Shown here: positions 44,210 to 53,425 of the stretch, piece after piece
Position numbering within the stretch: position 1 is the first letter of the stretch
How the letters are laid out: every line of letters begins with the position of its first letter
DNA from: Anditalea andensis
Lineage (GTDB): Bacteria > Bacteroidota > Bacteroidia > Cytophagales > Cyclobacteriaceae
Assembly: GCF_000714815.1 (NCBI RefSeq)
Contig: NZ_JMIH01000024.1
Span: 248,001 to 312,000 of the forward strand
Direction: 5' to 3'
Length of the DNA stretch: 64,000 nt
Program-made: the position numbers and the translations under genes
Notes under the pieces: generated by a model
What the model saw: only the letters and a program-made list of their open reading frames with translations
Database searches by the model: none
Told to the model about the DNA's origin: nothing

Positions 44210-45070
44210 TTATATGACCATTTTTTCTATTGGTACCACCAATATCCCCTGTGCACCCGCAGCTTTAAGTTCTTCTATATTTTCCCAAAACTGGTCTTCA
44301 CTCAGTACAGAATGGACCGAGGACCAGCCTTCCTGGGCAAGGGGGAGAATGGTCGGGCTTTTCATACCGGGTATTAAGGTAATGATTTTATCAAGGGAAT
44401 CATTGGGGGCATTCAATAAAACATATTTATTGCTCTTTCCTTTTTGGACAGCATTTATCCTAAAAAGGAGTTTGTCTACTATGGCTTGCTTTTCTACAGG
44501 GAGATTTCCACCACTGATAAGTACTGCTTCAGACGAAAATATTTTTTCTACTTCTTTAAGCCCGTTCATCATCAGGGTGGAGCCGGAACTTACTATATCG
44601 CAAATACCTTCTGCCAAACCTATACTCGGTGCTATTTCTACCGAACCGCTGATTTCGTGGATTTCAGCGTTGATGTTATTTTCCCTCAAAAAATCTCCCA
44701 GTATCCTAGGGTAAGAAGTAGCTATATTCTTATGTTGAAAATAAGAAAGATCCGTATAATTTTCTCCTTTTGGTATGGCCAAAGATAACCTGCACTTGGA
44801 AAAACCAAGTTTTCTGATGGTCTGTACCTGCTTGTTTTTTTCAACTATTTCATTTTCTCCGACTATACCCAAATCTGCCACACCGTCTGCCACATACCCA
44901 GGTATATCGTCATCTCTTAAAAAAAGAAACTCTATGGGGAAGTTGGTAGAGGTGGCCTTCAGTTTCCCTCCGCCGTTGTTATATTTGATGCCACATTCTT
45001 TCATGAGGCTTAATGAGTCTTCACTTAATCTGCCGCTTTTTTGGACAGCTATTCTGATGATGGGTTCCAT
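44210..45070 (-). CDS. hisG: ATP phosphoribosyltransferase, long form
   Basis: First and feedback-controlled enzyme of histidine synthesis. 286 residues is the long form: periplasmic-binding-like catalytic halves (IRIAVQKSGRLSEDSLSLM, GYVADGVADLGIVGEN, GICDIVSSGSTLMMNGLKEV) and a C-terminal ACT-like regulatory domain (about 210-286: KYVLLNAPNDSLDKIITLIPG, GILVVPIEKMV) that binds histidine. No hisZ is needed. The gene is preceded by a leader peptide and hairpins (45104-45263), so it is controlled by attenuation as well as by the enzyme's own inhibition. Confidence 0.97.
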   Translation of the reverse strand: MEPIIRIAVQKSGRLSEDSLSLMKECGIKYNNGGGKLKATSTNFPIEFLFLRDDDIPGYVADGVADLGIVGENEIVEKNKQVQTIRKLGFSKCRLSLAIPKGENYTDLSYFQHKNIATSYPRILGDFLRENNINAEIHEISGSVEIAPSIGLAEGICDIVSSGSTLMMNGLKEVEKIFSSEAVLISGGNLPVEKQAIVDKLLFRINAVQKGKSNKYVLLNAPNDSLDKIITLIPGMKSPTILPLAQEGWSSVHSVLSEDQFWENIEELKAAGAQGILVVPIEKMVI

Positions 45071-45103
45071 GTTGGATTAAAATAGGTATAAATATTGGTT
45101 AAG

Positions 45104-45186
45104 GGTCTTATCCAAGACCGGGCTGTAAAGAATACAATACAGCCAACTAGGGGCGATATGATAATGTTTTTCCTCTTTACGAGGAA
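45104..45186 (-). promoter_or_regulatory. Histidine operon attenuator hairpins
   Basis: Three short stems follow the leader peptide. Stem 1: 45170-45186, TTCCTC / GAGGAA on the minus strand, 6 bp, overlapping the leader stop codon. Stem 2: 45121-45144, GGCTGTA / TACAGCC, 7 bp with a 10-base loop. Stem 3: 45104-45119, GGTCTT / AAGACC, 6 bp, loop GGAT, 34 bases before the hisG ATG. Ribosome stalling at the His codons could alter stem 1. No long T-tract follows stems 2 or 3, so control of translation or a non-classical stop signal is as likely as intrinsic termination. Confidence 0.6.
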
Positions 45187-45263
45187 TGATGGAAATGATG
45201 AACAGGGGCATTTGCCGCTATAAAAGTATAAACCTGGGAGATATGACTGGTTAAAGTATTCAT
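45177..45263 (-). CDS. hisL: Histidine operon leader peptide
   Basis: Not found by length-based ORF callers. The 28-residue frame MNTLTSHISQVY ... NAPVHHFHHSS has His at 7, 22, 23, 25 and 26, with four His in a run of five codons just before the stop. It starts about 10 bases after the promoter box and precedes hisG by 106 bases, the position expected of an attenuator leader. Low charged histidyl-tRNA would stall ribosomes at the His codons. Seen directly in sequence; the mechanism is by analogy to hisL of enteric bacteria. Confidence 0.8.
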   Translation of the reverse strand: MNTLTSHISQVYTFIAANAPVHHFHHSS

Positions 45264-45272
45264 CTTAGGTTA

Positions 45273-45302
45273 CAAAGATAAGGTAGTTATGATAAATTGC
45301 AA
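45273..45302 (-). promoter_or_regulatory. Promoter of the histidine operon
   Basis: On the minus strand TTG (45302-45300) and TATCTTTG (45280-45273) are spaced by 19 bases, a complete match to TTG-N17-23-TAnnTTTG. Transcription would begin a few bases before the leader-peptide ATG at 45263. Confidence 0.75.
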
Positions 45303-46202
45303 GATTAAATGAAGAATTATGACTTTAAAAATCATATACATAACGTAGTTCGCAGGCAATAAATAAGTTTGAAAGGGTTTAAATATCAGGTGAGACTATA
45401 GGTCATTTTAAGAACCAACAGCTATAGGATATAAGTTTTAAGCCCTAAAAAATAAAGTTTAAGTATCAGGGAGTTCATCAGGATCATTCACATAAGATAC
45501 CATGCCATTTTAACTCATATAACTTTTGATGAGCAATTATGGAATTTGTATTTTATGATTAACCTTTAATTTTTGTAGGTTTTATTTAATAGGGTTTTAT
45601 GAATTATTTTTGTTTTTAATATATTTAACGGTTTAAATTATAAGGACTAAATTAAAAAATTACGTTATTTTCAAAAATATAGGTTTGTTTAAATGTTTTT
45701 TATAATATTATAAAAATATAATTTTTTATTTTATAAAATTTTGTTTTTTTAAATTTATTTAATTTTTTGAAATGTTTTAAAAATTTTTTTGAAATTTATT
45801 ATTGTTATTTGTTATTAATTTAAAATTAATAATGGTTTTAATTGTTGTTATTAGAAATTTTTTTTTAATTTTTTTTGGTCTATTTTGAGAATTATATTTT
45901 CCATAGAATATTTTGGATAATAATTATCTAATAATCCAAATCTATTTATTTGAATGTAAATGTTTGATTTGCCGAATATAACTTATATTTTATCACATTT
46001 ATCGATATCTGTAACCGTATATCAATAATTACAGGTGTTTATATTGTTATTAATATTAATTATAATATTTTTCTAATAATTATATGTCCGTAATTGGACA
46101 AAAAATAAAATTTTATTTTTATATACTATTATTGTTCAAAAATTAACTTTTTTGATTTTTTCGGTAATTTATTTTTCAATTTAACTTAACAAGAATATAC
46201 TT
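45303..46202. other. Extremely AT-rich, T-biased intergenic region upstream of susC
   Basis: 900 bases without a gene. From about 45550 it is nearly all A and T, with long T runs on the plus strand (57 of 60 bases at 45721-45780 are A or T). A small hairpin TGTCC / GGACA lies at 46085-46100, 103 bases before the susC ATG. No clean TAnnTTTG box was found before susC. It may carry a curved or H-NS-like-bound regulatory region for the nutrient-uptake operon. No repeat array or origin boxes were recognised. Confidence 0.55.
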
Positions 46203-49200
46203 ATGGGAAAAATTTTACTATTAGCGTGCATGTTATGTACAATAGCTTGGAATGCTCAGGTGATGGCTCAGCAACGGTTAGTTACTGGAACTGTAATTTC
46301 CGACGAAGATGGGCAACCATTGCCTGGGGCAACTGTTCAGGTTAAAGGAACTACTATCGGTTCTGTGACTGATATTGATGGTAATTTTACCATCAATGTA
46401 CCCGGTGGGAATAATTCTCTTATTATTTCTTTTGTGGGGTTGACTACACAAGAAATACCGGTGGGCAATAGAAATAATATAAGCATTACCTTGTCTCCTG
46501 ATGCAGCTCAATTAAACGAAGTAGTAGTGACAGCTATAGGGATAGAACGGGACAAGAAAGCCTTAGGTTATGCAGTTTCTACAGTAGGGGATGAATTACT
46601 TGCCAACCGTCCAGAAGCAGATGTCTCTAGAGTACTTCAGGGCAAAGTAGCCGGTGTTAATATCACTGCTACCAACGGGATGACGGGATCAGGTACTAAT
46701 ATTGTAATCAGAGGTTACTCTTCCGCTACAGGCTCTAACCAACCATTATTTATTGTGGATGGAGTGCCATTCAGTTCAGGCACTAATGCTCAGGGTGGAT
46801 TTGCTACAGGAGGGGCGACTACTTCATCTAGGTTTTTAGATATAGATCCTAATAACATAGAAAGTGTAAACGTGCTTAAAGGCCTTTCAGCCACTGTATT
46901 ATATGGCGATCAAGGACGAAATGGTGTAATATTGATTACAACTAAGTCAGGTTCTACCCAAAGAAGGCCCACTGAAGTTACCATTAATCAGTCAGTCTTT
47001 GGTAATCAGGCGGCCTCCCTACCTAAATTCGGGCAAATATATGGAAATGGCTTCCAGCAGCAGCCAGGAGCTTTTTTTTCCAACTTTGGCCCAAGAATGG
47101 ATCAGGGTATCATGTTGAACCATCCCATAGGTAGTTCTGGTGTAGCCAGTATCAGAAATGCTTTTCCAGAATTCAGAGACCCCAGTCTCATTACTGCCTC
47201 TAATCCATATGGGGCTATCCCGTATGAATTCAAAGCTTATGAGGATATCAGCACCGCTTTTTTTAGAACGGGTTTGATCAGCAACACCTCATTACAAGTA
47301 TCCGGCTCTACTGACCGCGCCAGTATAAGCGCTTCTTTTGGTTATACTAATGAAGAAGGGTTTACACCTGGCAATGCTATGGAGAAATTTAATTTTGGAT
47401 TAGGCTTTAATGCGGCCATTTCAGATAAATTCTCAGTAAATTCTTCCTTTACATTTGCCAGAACAGATCTTGAATCTCCTCCGGTGAATGCGGCTTATGG
47501 ATCTGGGCCTGACGGTGGGATACCATCCATTTTTGCCAATGTACTTTATACGCCTCGAACGGTAGATTTAGCGAATTTGCCTTATGAGAATCCTATAGAT
47601 CGTTCTTCAGTTTATTACAGGGGAAATAATGATCAGGTAAATCCTATATGGGCTGCGAAATACTATAAAAATACAAGTATGGTAAACAGATTTTTTAACT
47701 CTACCTCATTGAATTATGACTTCAATGATAATCTATCTGTTACGTATAGACTAGGTCTTGATACTTATAGTGAAACTCAGGAAGCCATGTATAATAGGGG
47801 TGGCGGAAATGGTGTAAGTTTATTAGTAAATCAAGGGTACTATAGAACTGTCAATATTAGAAATGATATTTGGAACCAGGATTTAGTTATCAACTGGCGG
47901 CCATATCTATCAGAAAGGCTAGGGTTCAGTGCTTTATTAGGGGGTAATACTCGATATGATTTTTATACGCAAAATGGATTATCTTCTAATAATCAGCTCG
48001 CATTCGGCCTTTTCCGTCATTCGAACTTTGAAGTAAATGCCAATACTGATCCCCTTACTATAAATAATAGGAGAAATGGAGATTTGAACTTTACGGAAGA
48101 ACAGAGAAGAATGGGTTTATATTCACAAGTTACATTAGATTATGATGATTATCTGTTCTTGACCCTGTCTGCAAGAAATGACTGGACTTCCACTGTAGAA
48201 GCTGAAAACCGAAGGATACTTTACCCAGGTGCTTCTGTATCCTTTATTCCGACAGACGCTTTTAATATTACTTCACCCACTTTAAATTCTTTGAAGTTAA
48301 GATTGGCATTTGGAACTTCAGCAGGTTTTCCCTCTCCCTATAGAACTCGAAATTTCCTGAATCAATCTGCCCGTGCCTTTGAGCGTGGGGGGACCATATA
48401 TCAAACACATTCAGTTAATCCGATTTTAGGTAATCCAAACTTGAAACCAGAACTCCAGCAAGAATTTGAAGTCGGTATAGAGTCCGCTATGTTTAATAAT
48501 AAGTTTAGGTATGAACTCTCTTTATATGAGCGAAATACTAGGGACTTGATTACTGAAGCCCCAATAGACCCCTCTACAGGATATGACCTCACAGCTGTTA
48601 ATATTGGTAACATGCGTGTCAGAGGAATAGAATTCCAAGCAACAGTAGTTCCTGTAGCTACTTCCGCCTTTAATTGGGAATCTATAGTCAATTTTGGCCT
48701 TTATAGATCAGTTGTATCTGAGCTTGGGGGCGGACTGGATGAAATTGTGATCGAAGGATTTACAGATCTTGGGAACTTTGCGGTGGAAGGACGACCGTTT
48801 AACATAATCAAAGGACTAGGTATAAACCGAGCCCCTGATGGGCAGAAAATTGTCCTTGCAAACGGCGATTATATGCCTACTCCTGATGCAGTGGAATTAG
48901 GAGATCCAAACCCTGCATGGACTGGATCATGGATTAATACTTTCCGTTACAAAGGGTTTAACCTTTCTGTAATGATGGAATACCGTCATAAAGGAGCCAT
49001 TTTTTCCAATACCGTTACAGCTTCGCTGGCACGAGGAGTAACAGCAGACCCTGAAGCTGACCGAGAGCTGACTTTTATCCTTCCAGGTGTAAAACAGCAG
49101 GGGGTCAATGAAGATGGTACTCCTCGATATGTTCCAAACGATATTCAGGTAACTGCTTCTAATTATTTCTTCAATAATTATCACGGAGCTGCAGATGAGA

Positions 49201-49469
49201 GTAATGTATTTGACGGTAGCACGATAAGGTTGAGAGAAATATCCTTAGGTTATGATGTACCGCAGAGTTTGGTGGGCAGGACACCTTTCAAGAGGGCTTC
49301 CGTGGCTATTAGTGGCACTAATTTATGGTTCAGGGCTTTGAACTTTCCACCAAACATGAACTTTGATACCGATGTCTTAGGTCTTGGTGTAGGGAATGGT
49401 TTAGGTTTTGACTTTGTAACTGGCCCAAGTTCTAGAAGGTTTGGTGGTACTTTGGTTCTTACTTTCTAA
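46203..49469 (+). CDS. SusC/RagA-family TonB-linked outer membrane transporter
   Basis: Outer-membrane receptor for uptake of a large nutrient, 1088 residues. A signal peptide ending in MAQQ precedes a carboxypeptidase-D-like domain (GTVISDEDGQPLPGATVQVKGT), the TonB-contact region, the plug (RVLQGKVAGVNITATNG, NIVIRGYSSATG, ESVNVLKGLSATVLYGDQGRNGVILITTKSG in part) and a beta-barrel ending in FGGTLVLTF. It pairs with a SusD lipoprotein 20 bases downstream. No glycosidase or regulator adjoins, so the substrate may be peptide, glycan or other, and cannot be named. Confidence 0.95.
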   Translation: MGKILLLACMLCTIAWNAQVMAQQRLVTGTVISDEDGQPLPGATVQVKGTTIGSVTDIDGNFTINVPGGNNSLIISFVGLTTQEIPVGNRNNISITLSPDAAQLNEVVVTAIGIERDKKALGYAVSTVGDELLANRPEADVSRVLQGKVAGVNITATNGMTGSGTNIVIRGYSSATGSNQPLFIVDGVPFSSGTNAQGGFATGGATTSSRFLDIDPNNIESVNVLKGLSATVLYGDQGRNGVILITTKSGSTQRRPTEVTINQSVFGNQAASLPKFGQIYGNGFQQQPGAFFSNFGPRMDQGIMLNHPIGSSGVASIRNAFPEFRDPSLITASNPYGAIPYEFKAYEDISTAFFRTGLISNTSLQVSGSTDRASISASFGYTNEEGFTPGNAMEKFNFGLGFNAAISDKFSVNSSFTFARTDLESPPVNAAYGSGPDGGIPSIFANVLYTPRTVDLANLPYENPIDRSSVYYRGNNDQVNPIWAAKYYKNTSMVNRFFNSTSLNYDFNDNLSVTYRLGLDTYSETQEAMYNRGGGNGVSLLVNQGYYRTVNIRNDIWNQDLVINWRPYLSERLGFSALLGGNTRYDFYTQNGLSSNNQLAFGLFRHSNFEVNANTDPLTINNRRNGDLNFTEEQRRMGLYSQVTLDYDDYLFLTLSARNDWTSTVEAENRRILYPGASVSFIPTDAFNITSPTLNSLKLRLAFGTSAGFPSPYRTRNFLNQSARAFERGGTIYQTHSVNPILGNPNLKPELQQEFEVGIESAMFNNKFRYELSLYERNTRDLITEAPIDPSTGYDLTAVNIGNMRVRGIEFQATVVPVATSAFNWESIVNFGLYRSVVSELGGGLDEIVIEGFTDLGNFAVEGRPFNIIKGLGINRAPDGQKIVLANGDYMPTPDAVELGDPNPAWTGSWINTFRYKGFNLSVMMEYRHKGAIFSNTVTASLARGVTADPEADRELTFILPGVKQQGVNEDGTPRYVPNDIQVTASNYFFNNYHGAADESNVFDGSTIRLREISLGYDVPQSLVGRTPFKRASVAISGTNLWFRALNFPPNMNFDTDVLGLGVGNGLGFDFVTGPSSRRFGGTLVLTF

Positions 49470-49489
49470 TATTTTATAAAGAAAACACT

Positions 49490-51133
49490 ATGAAAAAGAA
49501 GATATACAGTTTTATATTCGCCTTGAGTACGCTACTAGTGAGCTCTTGTGATTTAGATTTATTGGACAGCCCCAATGTGGTTACAGCTGAGACAGCTTCG
49601 CCCACATTTCTTTTAAATAAAATTCAAATAGATTACGCAGCCTTGTTTAATACTACCAGTACGAATGGTATGAGATTAACAAGAATGATGAGCCAGCCTA
49701 ATAGTCTTTATGAGCTGGCTTATGTTTCTGTAGAATATAACACTATTTGGGTTAATTCCTATGCTAATATTTTAAATGACATCAAGTTTCTGGAAAATTT
49801 AAATGAATCTTCTCCGGTGCCAAGACATATTGGAATAGCTAAAGTGTTCAAGTCTATGGTTTTGATGACTTTGGTAGATTATTTTAATGATATTCCTTTC
49901 TCTCAGGCATTGGATCCAAATAATCTAAATCCTGCATTGGATGGAGGTGAAAGTGTTTATGCAGCAGCTTATCAAGCTTTGCAAGAGGCAAAGCTGTCTT
50001 TAGCTATGGATACGCCTAACTTACCGGTCGACTTTTATTATAACAATGATGTGGCGCGTTGGATAAAACTCATTAATTCTCTGGAATTAAAATATCATTT
50101 AAATAGGAGATTAATTGATGAAGCAGGTAGCACTAGTGCCATTAATGCACTGGTTACTACAAATAATTTCATATCAGCAGGAGATGATTTTGTATTTAGA
50201 TATGGTACTTCTCAATCCAATCCCGACTCAAGGCATCCACGCTTCAGCCAGTATGGTTCTGGTGGTGGCGATTATCAATCTACATGGTACATGTGGAATT
50301 TAACCGAAGCTAAAGGGTTTGATGATCCAAGAGCGAGATACTATATCTATAGACAGGTATTGGTCAATCCTACAGATCCTGATAAATTAAGGTGTATCAA
50401 TGAAATAGCACCTTCCCATTACTTGGCTGGAGGATGGCCGTTTTGCTTACCAGGAAACCGGGGTTACTGGGGAAGAGACCATTTAAATAATGAAGGTATC
50501 CCGCCCGATGGACTTGAACAGTCAGTCTATGGAATTTATCCAGCAGGAGGTAAGTTCGATAATGATGCAGGTCAAGATGTAGGTGGTGCATCAGGGGCTA
50601 ACCTTGGAGGGCAGGGTGCTGGAGTACAGCCCATTATGTTAGCAGCATTTGTTGATTTTATGTTAGCAGAAGCCGCGCTCACACTTGGAACTACTGGAGA
50701 TGCTAAAGTTTATACTTTAAGGGCTATAAACAAGCACATGGATTATGTGAGGAACTATGCACTTTCTACAGCGGATGCTGCTAATATCAGAGAATTTTAC
50801 CCTGACGAAGAGTGGTCAGAAGCAATAGCTGCATATATAGCCTATGTAGATAACCAATATACACAGGCTGGATCTAATGATGCTAGACTGAACGTGATTG
50901 GTAGAGAATATTGGTTGTCATTATTCGGAAATGGCAATGAAGCTTACAATCTGCATAGAAGAACAGGAAAGCCTGCTAATATGCAACCAGGTTTGTTGGC
51001 TTCTTTTGGTGAGTATCCGCGATCTTTCTTTTATCCAAATAACTATATGGTAACCAATAATACTGCGATTCAGAAAAGCAGTCAAAGAGTCAGAGTATTT
51101 TGGGATAATAACCCTGAAGGATTTATATATTAA
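49490..51133 (+). CDS. SusD/RagB-family nutrient-binding lipoprotein (SusD-like_2)
   Basis: Surface lipoprotein that lies on the SusC barrel as a lid and binds its ligand. 547 residues; lipobox LVSSCDLDLLDSPN. The helical TPR-like core of the SusD-like_2 type is seen in IGIAKVFKSMVLMTLVDYFN, DIPFSQALDPNNLNPALDGG, and WIKLINSLELKYHLNRR, with the end LLASFGEYPRSFFYPNNY. The 20-base gap to susC and 8-base gap to the next gene make one operon. Confidence 0.93.
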   Translation: MKKKIYSFIFALSTLLVSSCDLDLLDSPNVVTAETASPTFLLNKIQIDYAALFNTTSTNGMRLTRMMSQPNSLYELAYVSVEYNTIWVNSYANILNDIKFLENLNESSPVPRHIGIAKVFKSMVLMTLVDYFNDIPFSQALDPNNLNPALDGGESVYAAAYQALQEAKLSLAMDTPNLPVDFYYNNDVARWIKLINSLELKYHLNRRLIDEAGSTSAINALVTTNNFISAGDDFVFRYGTSQSNPDSRHPRFSQYGSGGGDYQSTWYMWNLTEAKGFDDPRARYYIYRQVLVNPTDPDKLRCINEIAPSHYLAGGWPFCLPGNRGYWGRDHLNNEGIPPDGLEQSVYGIYPAGGKFDNDAGQDVGGASGANLGGQGAGVQPIMLAAFVDFMLAEAALTLGTTGDAKVYTLRAINKHMDYVRNYALSTADAANIREFYPDEEWSEAIAAYIAYVDNQYTQAGSNDARLNVIGREYWLSLFGNGNEAYNLHRRTGKPANMQPGLLASFGEYPRSFFYPNNYMVTNNTAIQKSSQRVRVFWDNNPEGFIY

Positions 51134-51141
51134 TTTAACTT

Positions 51142-52116
51142 ATGAAACATATGAAAAATTATAAATACATACAGGGGGCATTATTAATGTGGATGGTTTT
51201 TTTGGTTTCTTGTGTAGATTTTGTAGAACCAAATATACCTTATAAGGATTTCAATACCGGGGCGTATTTAAGGACCATAGCCAGGACTTCTACTTCTTTT
51301 AATTTCTTTGACCTAACTGGAGCTAGATTCGCCCTGACATTGGAAGCTGTTGATGCTGAAAATGGGGCTACAGTAGAAACTGTAGAAATTAGAGTAAGGC
51401 ATAGAAGGCTTATTCCTGGTGTAGGGTTAGCCTATGTGCCAGTGCAACCTTCGGGAGGAGAATGGACAGATATATTGATTCATACACTAACAGCGGCTGA
51501 TTTTGCTCCAAATACTGAATCGAGATTCTTAAGGGCTTCTTTTGATATTCCGGCAAGTGTGGCTATGGAAGCCCTTGGCCTTACTTCCGAAGATATTGAA
51601 GGTGGTGATACTTTTGAATTTAGATTGGTTCTTACTGATAGGATGGGAAGGGTTTTTTCCAATCATAATCGGAGTGCAGATGTAGAAGGAGGTTTGTTTT
51701 ATGCTTCACCATTCCAATATAATGTTGGCGTAGTCTGTCCTTCAGATCTCGGTGGAACATATAGAACTACAGTGGTGCAAGCATCAGGTCCTATTGGTGC
51801 ATGTCCGGCAAATGTACCAGGAGAAATTACGTTCATTCCGAGAGAAGACGGGATTTCCTATGAAGTATCTGATGGGACATTTGGGTACTGGGGCTGTATA
51901 AATGATGACTGGGGCACAGGAGCTGTTGTACTCAATGATGCTTGTGGGGCGCTCAGTATCTCCGGTACAGATAAATATGGTGACTCTTATTCTATGACGG
52001 TACTCAGTTCATCCAGCACCCAGCTTACCATCGAATGGGTAAATACTTATAATGAAGGTGGCACGGTTATTATATTTGCTAATGAAGATGCTCCATTTCC
52101 TGATGGTCTTAGATAA
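51142..52116 (+). CDS. Third lipoprotein of the SusCD operon, function unknown
   Basis: 324 residues; lipobox FLVSCVDFVEP after a Met-Lys start (ATG at 51142, or 51151). The body looks beta-rich, with an N-terminal domain (FALTLEAVDAENGATVETVE) of immunoglobulin type by pattern and a C-terminal domain with several Cys (VVCPSDLGG, GACPANVPG, YWGCINDDWG, NDACGALSI). Such third lipoproteins often bind the operon's substrate at the cell surface; this is inference. Last gene of the operon, followed by a palindrome. Confidence 0.75.
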   Translation: MKHMKNYKYIQGALLMWMVFLVSCVDFVEPNIPYKDFNTGAYLRTIARTSTSFNFFDLTGARFALTLEAVDAENGATVETVEIRVRHRRLIPGVGLAYVPVQPSGGEWTDILIHTLTAADFAPNTESRFLRASFDIPASVAMEALGLTSEDIEGGDTFEFRLVLTDRMGRVFSNHNRSADVEGGLFYASPFQYNVGVVCPSDLGGTYRTTVVQASGPIGACPANVPGEITFIPREDGISYEVSDGTFGYWGCINDDWGTGAVVLNDACGALSISGTDKYGDSYSMTVLSSSSTQLTIEWVNTYNEGGTVIIFANEDAPFPDGLR

Positions 52117-52134
52117 TAGGATCAATTTATAAAA

Positions 52135-52154
52135 AAACTTTAAGCTTAAAGTTT
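52135..52154. terminator. Terminator-like palindrome between convergent genes
   Basis: Perfect 20-base palindrome AAACTTTAAG / CTTAAAGTTT. On the minus strand it is followed by a T-tract (A-run at 52131-52137 on plus), fitting the SUI1 gene end at 52171; it may act both ways. Confidence 0.6.
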
Positions 52155-52170
52155 ATATTAATGTTCTGTT

Positions 52171-52527
52171 TTACCCTCCTGATTTTTTGGCTTTATAGCC
52201 AGCCTTAGTAAGTTCCTCGACAGCCTTATCTCTGTGATCTCCTTGCAAGAGTATTTCTCCATCCTTGGCAGATCCTCCTACACCACATTTGTTTTTGAGC
52301 ATTTTTCCCAATTCTTTTAGATCATCATCCGTACCTATAAAGCCTTCTATAAGGGTAACCTGTTTTCCACCTCTTGCTTTTTTGTCCAGCATTACTTTGA
52401 GTTTTTGCTGTTGGGGTGGGAGGGTTACTATATCTTCATATCCACTGTGATCATACTCAAACTCATCACTGGTCGAATATACTACACCGTCCCGATTCTT
52501 CCAGTCGTTCTTTTTTTTCTTTCCCAT
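52171..52527 (-). CDS. SUI1/eIF1-like translation factor (YciH family)
   Basis: About 118 residues. The chosen start is MGKKKKND; a second ATG 4 codons upstream (52539) is possible. After a Lys/Asn-rich front and a variable part comes the SUI1 fold: KVMLDKKARGGKQVTLIEGF, DLKELGKMLKNKCGVGGSAK and GEILLQGDHRDKAVEELTKA. YciH-type proteins bind the ribosome and are linked to fidelity of initiation or stress translation. It precedes nothing on its strand within the short gap to its terminator. Confidence 0.9.
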   Translation of the reverse strand: MGKKKKNDWKNRDGVVYSTSDEFEYDHSGYEDIVTLPPQQQKLKVMLDKKARGGKQVTLIEGFIGTDDDLKELGKMLKNKCGVGGSAKDGEILLQGDHRDKAVEELTKAGYKAKKSGG

Positions 52528-52576
52528 AATCTTATTCATGAAAGATGATTTATAATTTTGGAATTAATATCCTAAA

Positions 52577-53425
52577 TCATTTTTTCCTCATTGTCCACAC
52601 CGGTCTTTTGGCATGGTTGACTACATCTTCTGCTATACTTCCGCTGATCAGGTGCATAAACCCGGTACGCCCGTGGGTAGCCATCGCTATCATATCTGCA
52701 TTGATCTCCTCTGCATATTCGATGATCCCTTCTTCCTCAGAAGAACTGTTATAAATTTCAACATTGATGTTGCTAAGACCCTGTTTTTCTACAAATTTTC
52801 CGATCCTTGCTTTTGAATCTTTACTGTTCTCAAACAAGCTGGGTGTATTGATCTTTACCAGGGTTACTTCTGCTGCCAATATATTTTGAATTATTTTCAA
52901 TTCACCGATGATCTCTTCATTTTCATCTTCAAAATCACTGGCGAAAACTATTTTTCTTATATCGTCCGCCTTAACAGGATGCTTAACTGTAATGACGGGG
53001 CATTTAGAATGACGGACTACCTTTTCTGTATTGCTACCAATCAGGAATTCTTCCATCCCGCTGGAGCCTTTGGATCCCATTACAATCAGGTCCGCTTTGA
53101 TATCAGTAACTTCTGCACTGATACCTGCATATGGATTACCGAATACTATTCTGGATGAGAACTCGAATTCAGCATTTTTATACTGATTCTTTATTGTTTC
53201 CATTTGTTGTTTCCTTTTTTCAACCAGCTCGATCATAAAGACCTGGTTCATTTCGTTATCTGCCAGATTTACCTCACCCATAGTATTGAAACTCTGGGAT
53301 GTAGGAAGCTCGACTATATGGATCATTTTAAGCTTTGCTTTGGCTTTGATAGCAAGATCTTTTGCAAATTCGAAAGCATTATTGGCTTCTTTTGAAAAAT
53401 CAAATGGTACTAAAATGGTTTTCAT
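52577..53425 (-). CDS. Universal stress protein, tandem UspA domains
   Basis: 282 residues with two Usp domains. The first ends in LIVMGSKGSSGMEEFLIGSN and KVVRHSKCPVITVK; the second ends in MIAMATHGRTGFMHLISGSI and VNHAKRPVWTMRK. Both carry the G-2x-G-9x-G(S/T)-type nucleotide loop, so ATP binding is likely. Cytoplasmic, probably stress-induced. It sits 50 bases upstream of the SUI1 gene on the same strand, which suggests joint expression in stress. Confidence 0.92.
   Translation of the reverse strand: MKTILVPFDFSKEANNAFEFAKDLAIKAKAKLKMIHIVELPTSQSFNTMGEVNLADNEMNQVFMIELVEKRKQQMETIKNQYKNAEFEFSSRIVFGNPYAGISAEVTDIKADLIVMGSKGSSGMEEFLIGSNTEKVVRHSKCPVITVKHPVKADDIRKIVFASDFEDENEEIIGELKIIQNILAAEVTLVKINTPSLFENSKDSKARIGKFVEKQGLSNINVEIYNSSSEEEGIIEYAEEINADMIAMATHGRTGFMHLISGSIAEDVVNHAKRPVWTMRKK

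Noticed and set aside
45540-46200. Origin of replication or CRISPR leader in the AT-rich tract
   Set aside because: No DnaA-box clusters, direct repeats with spacers or dnaA/dnaN/cas genes are nearby.
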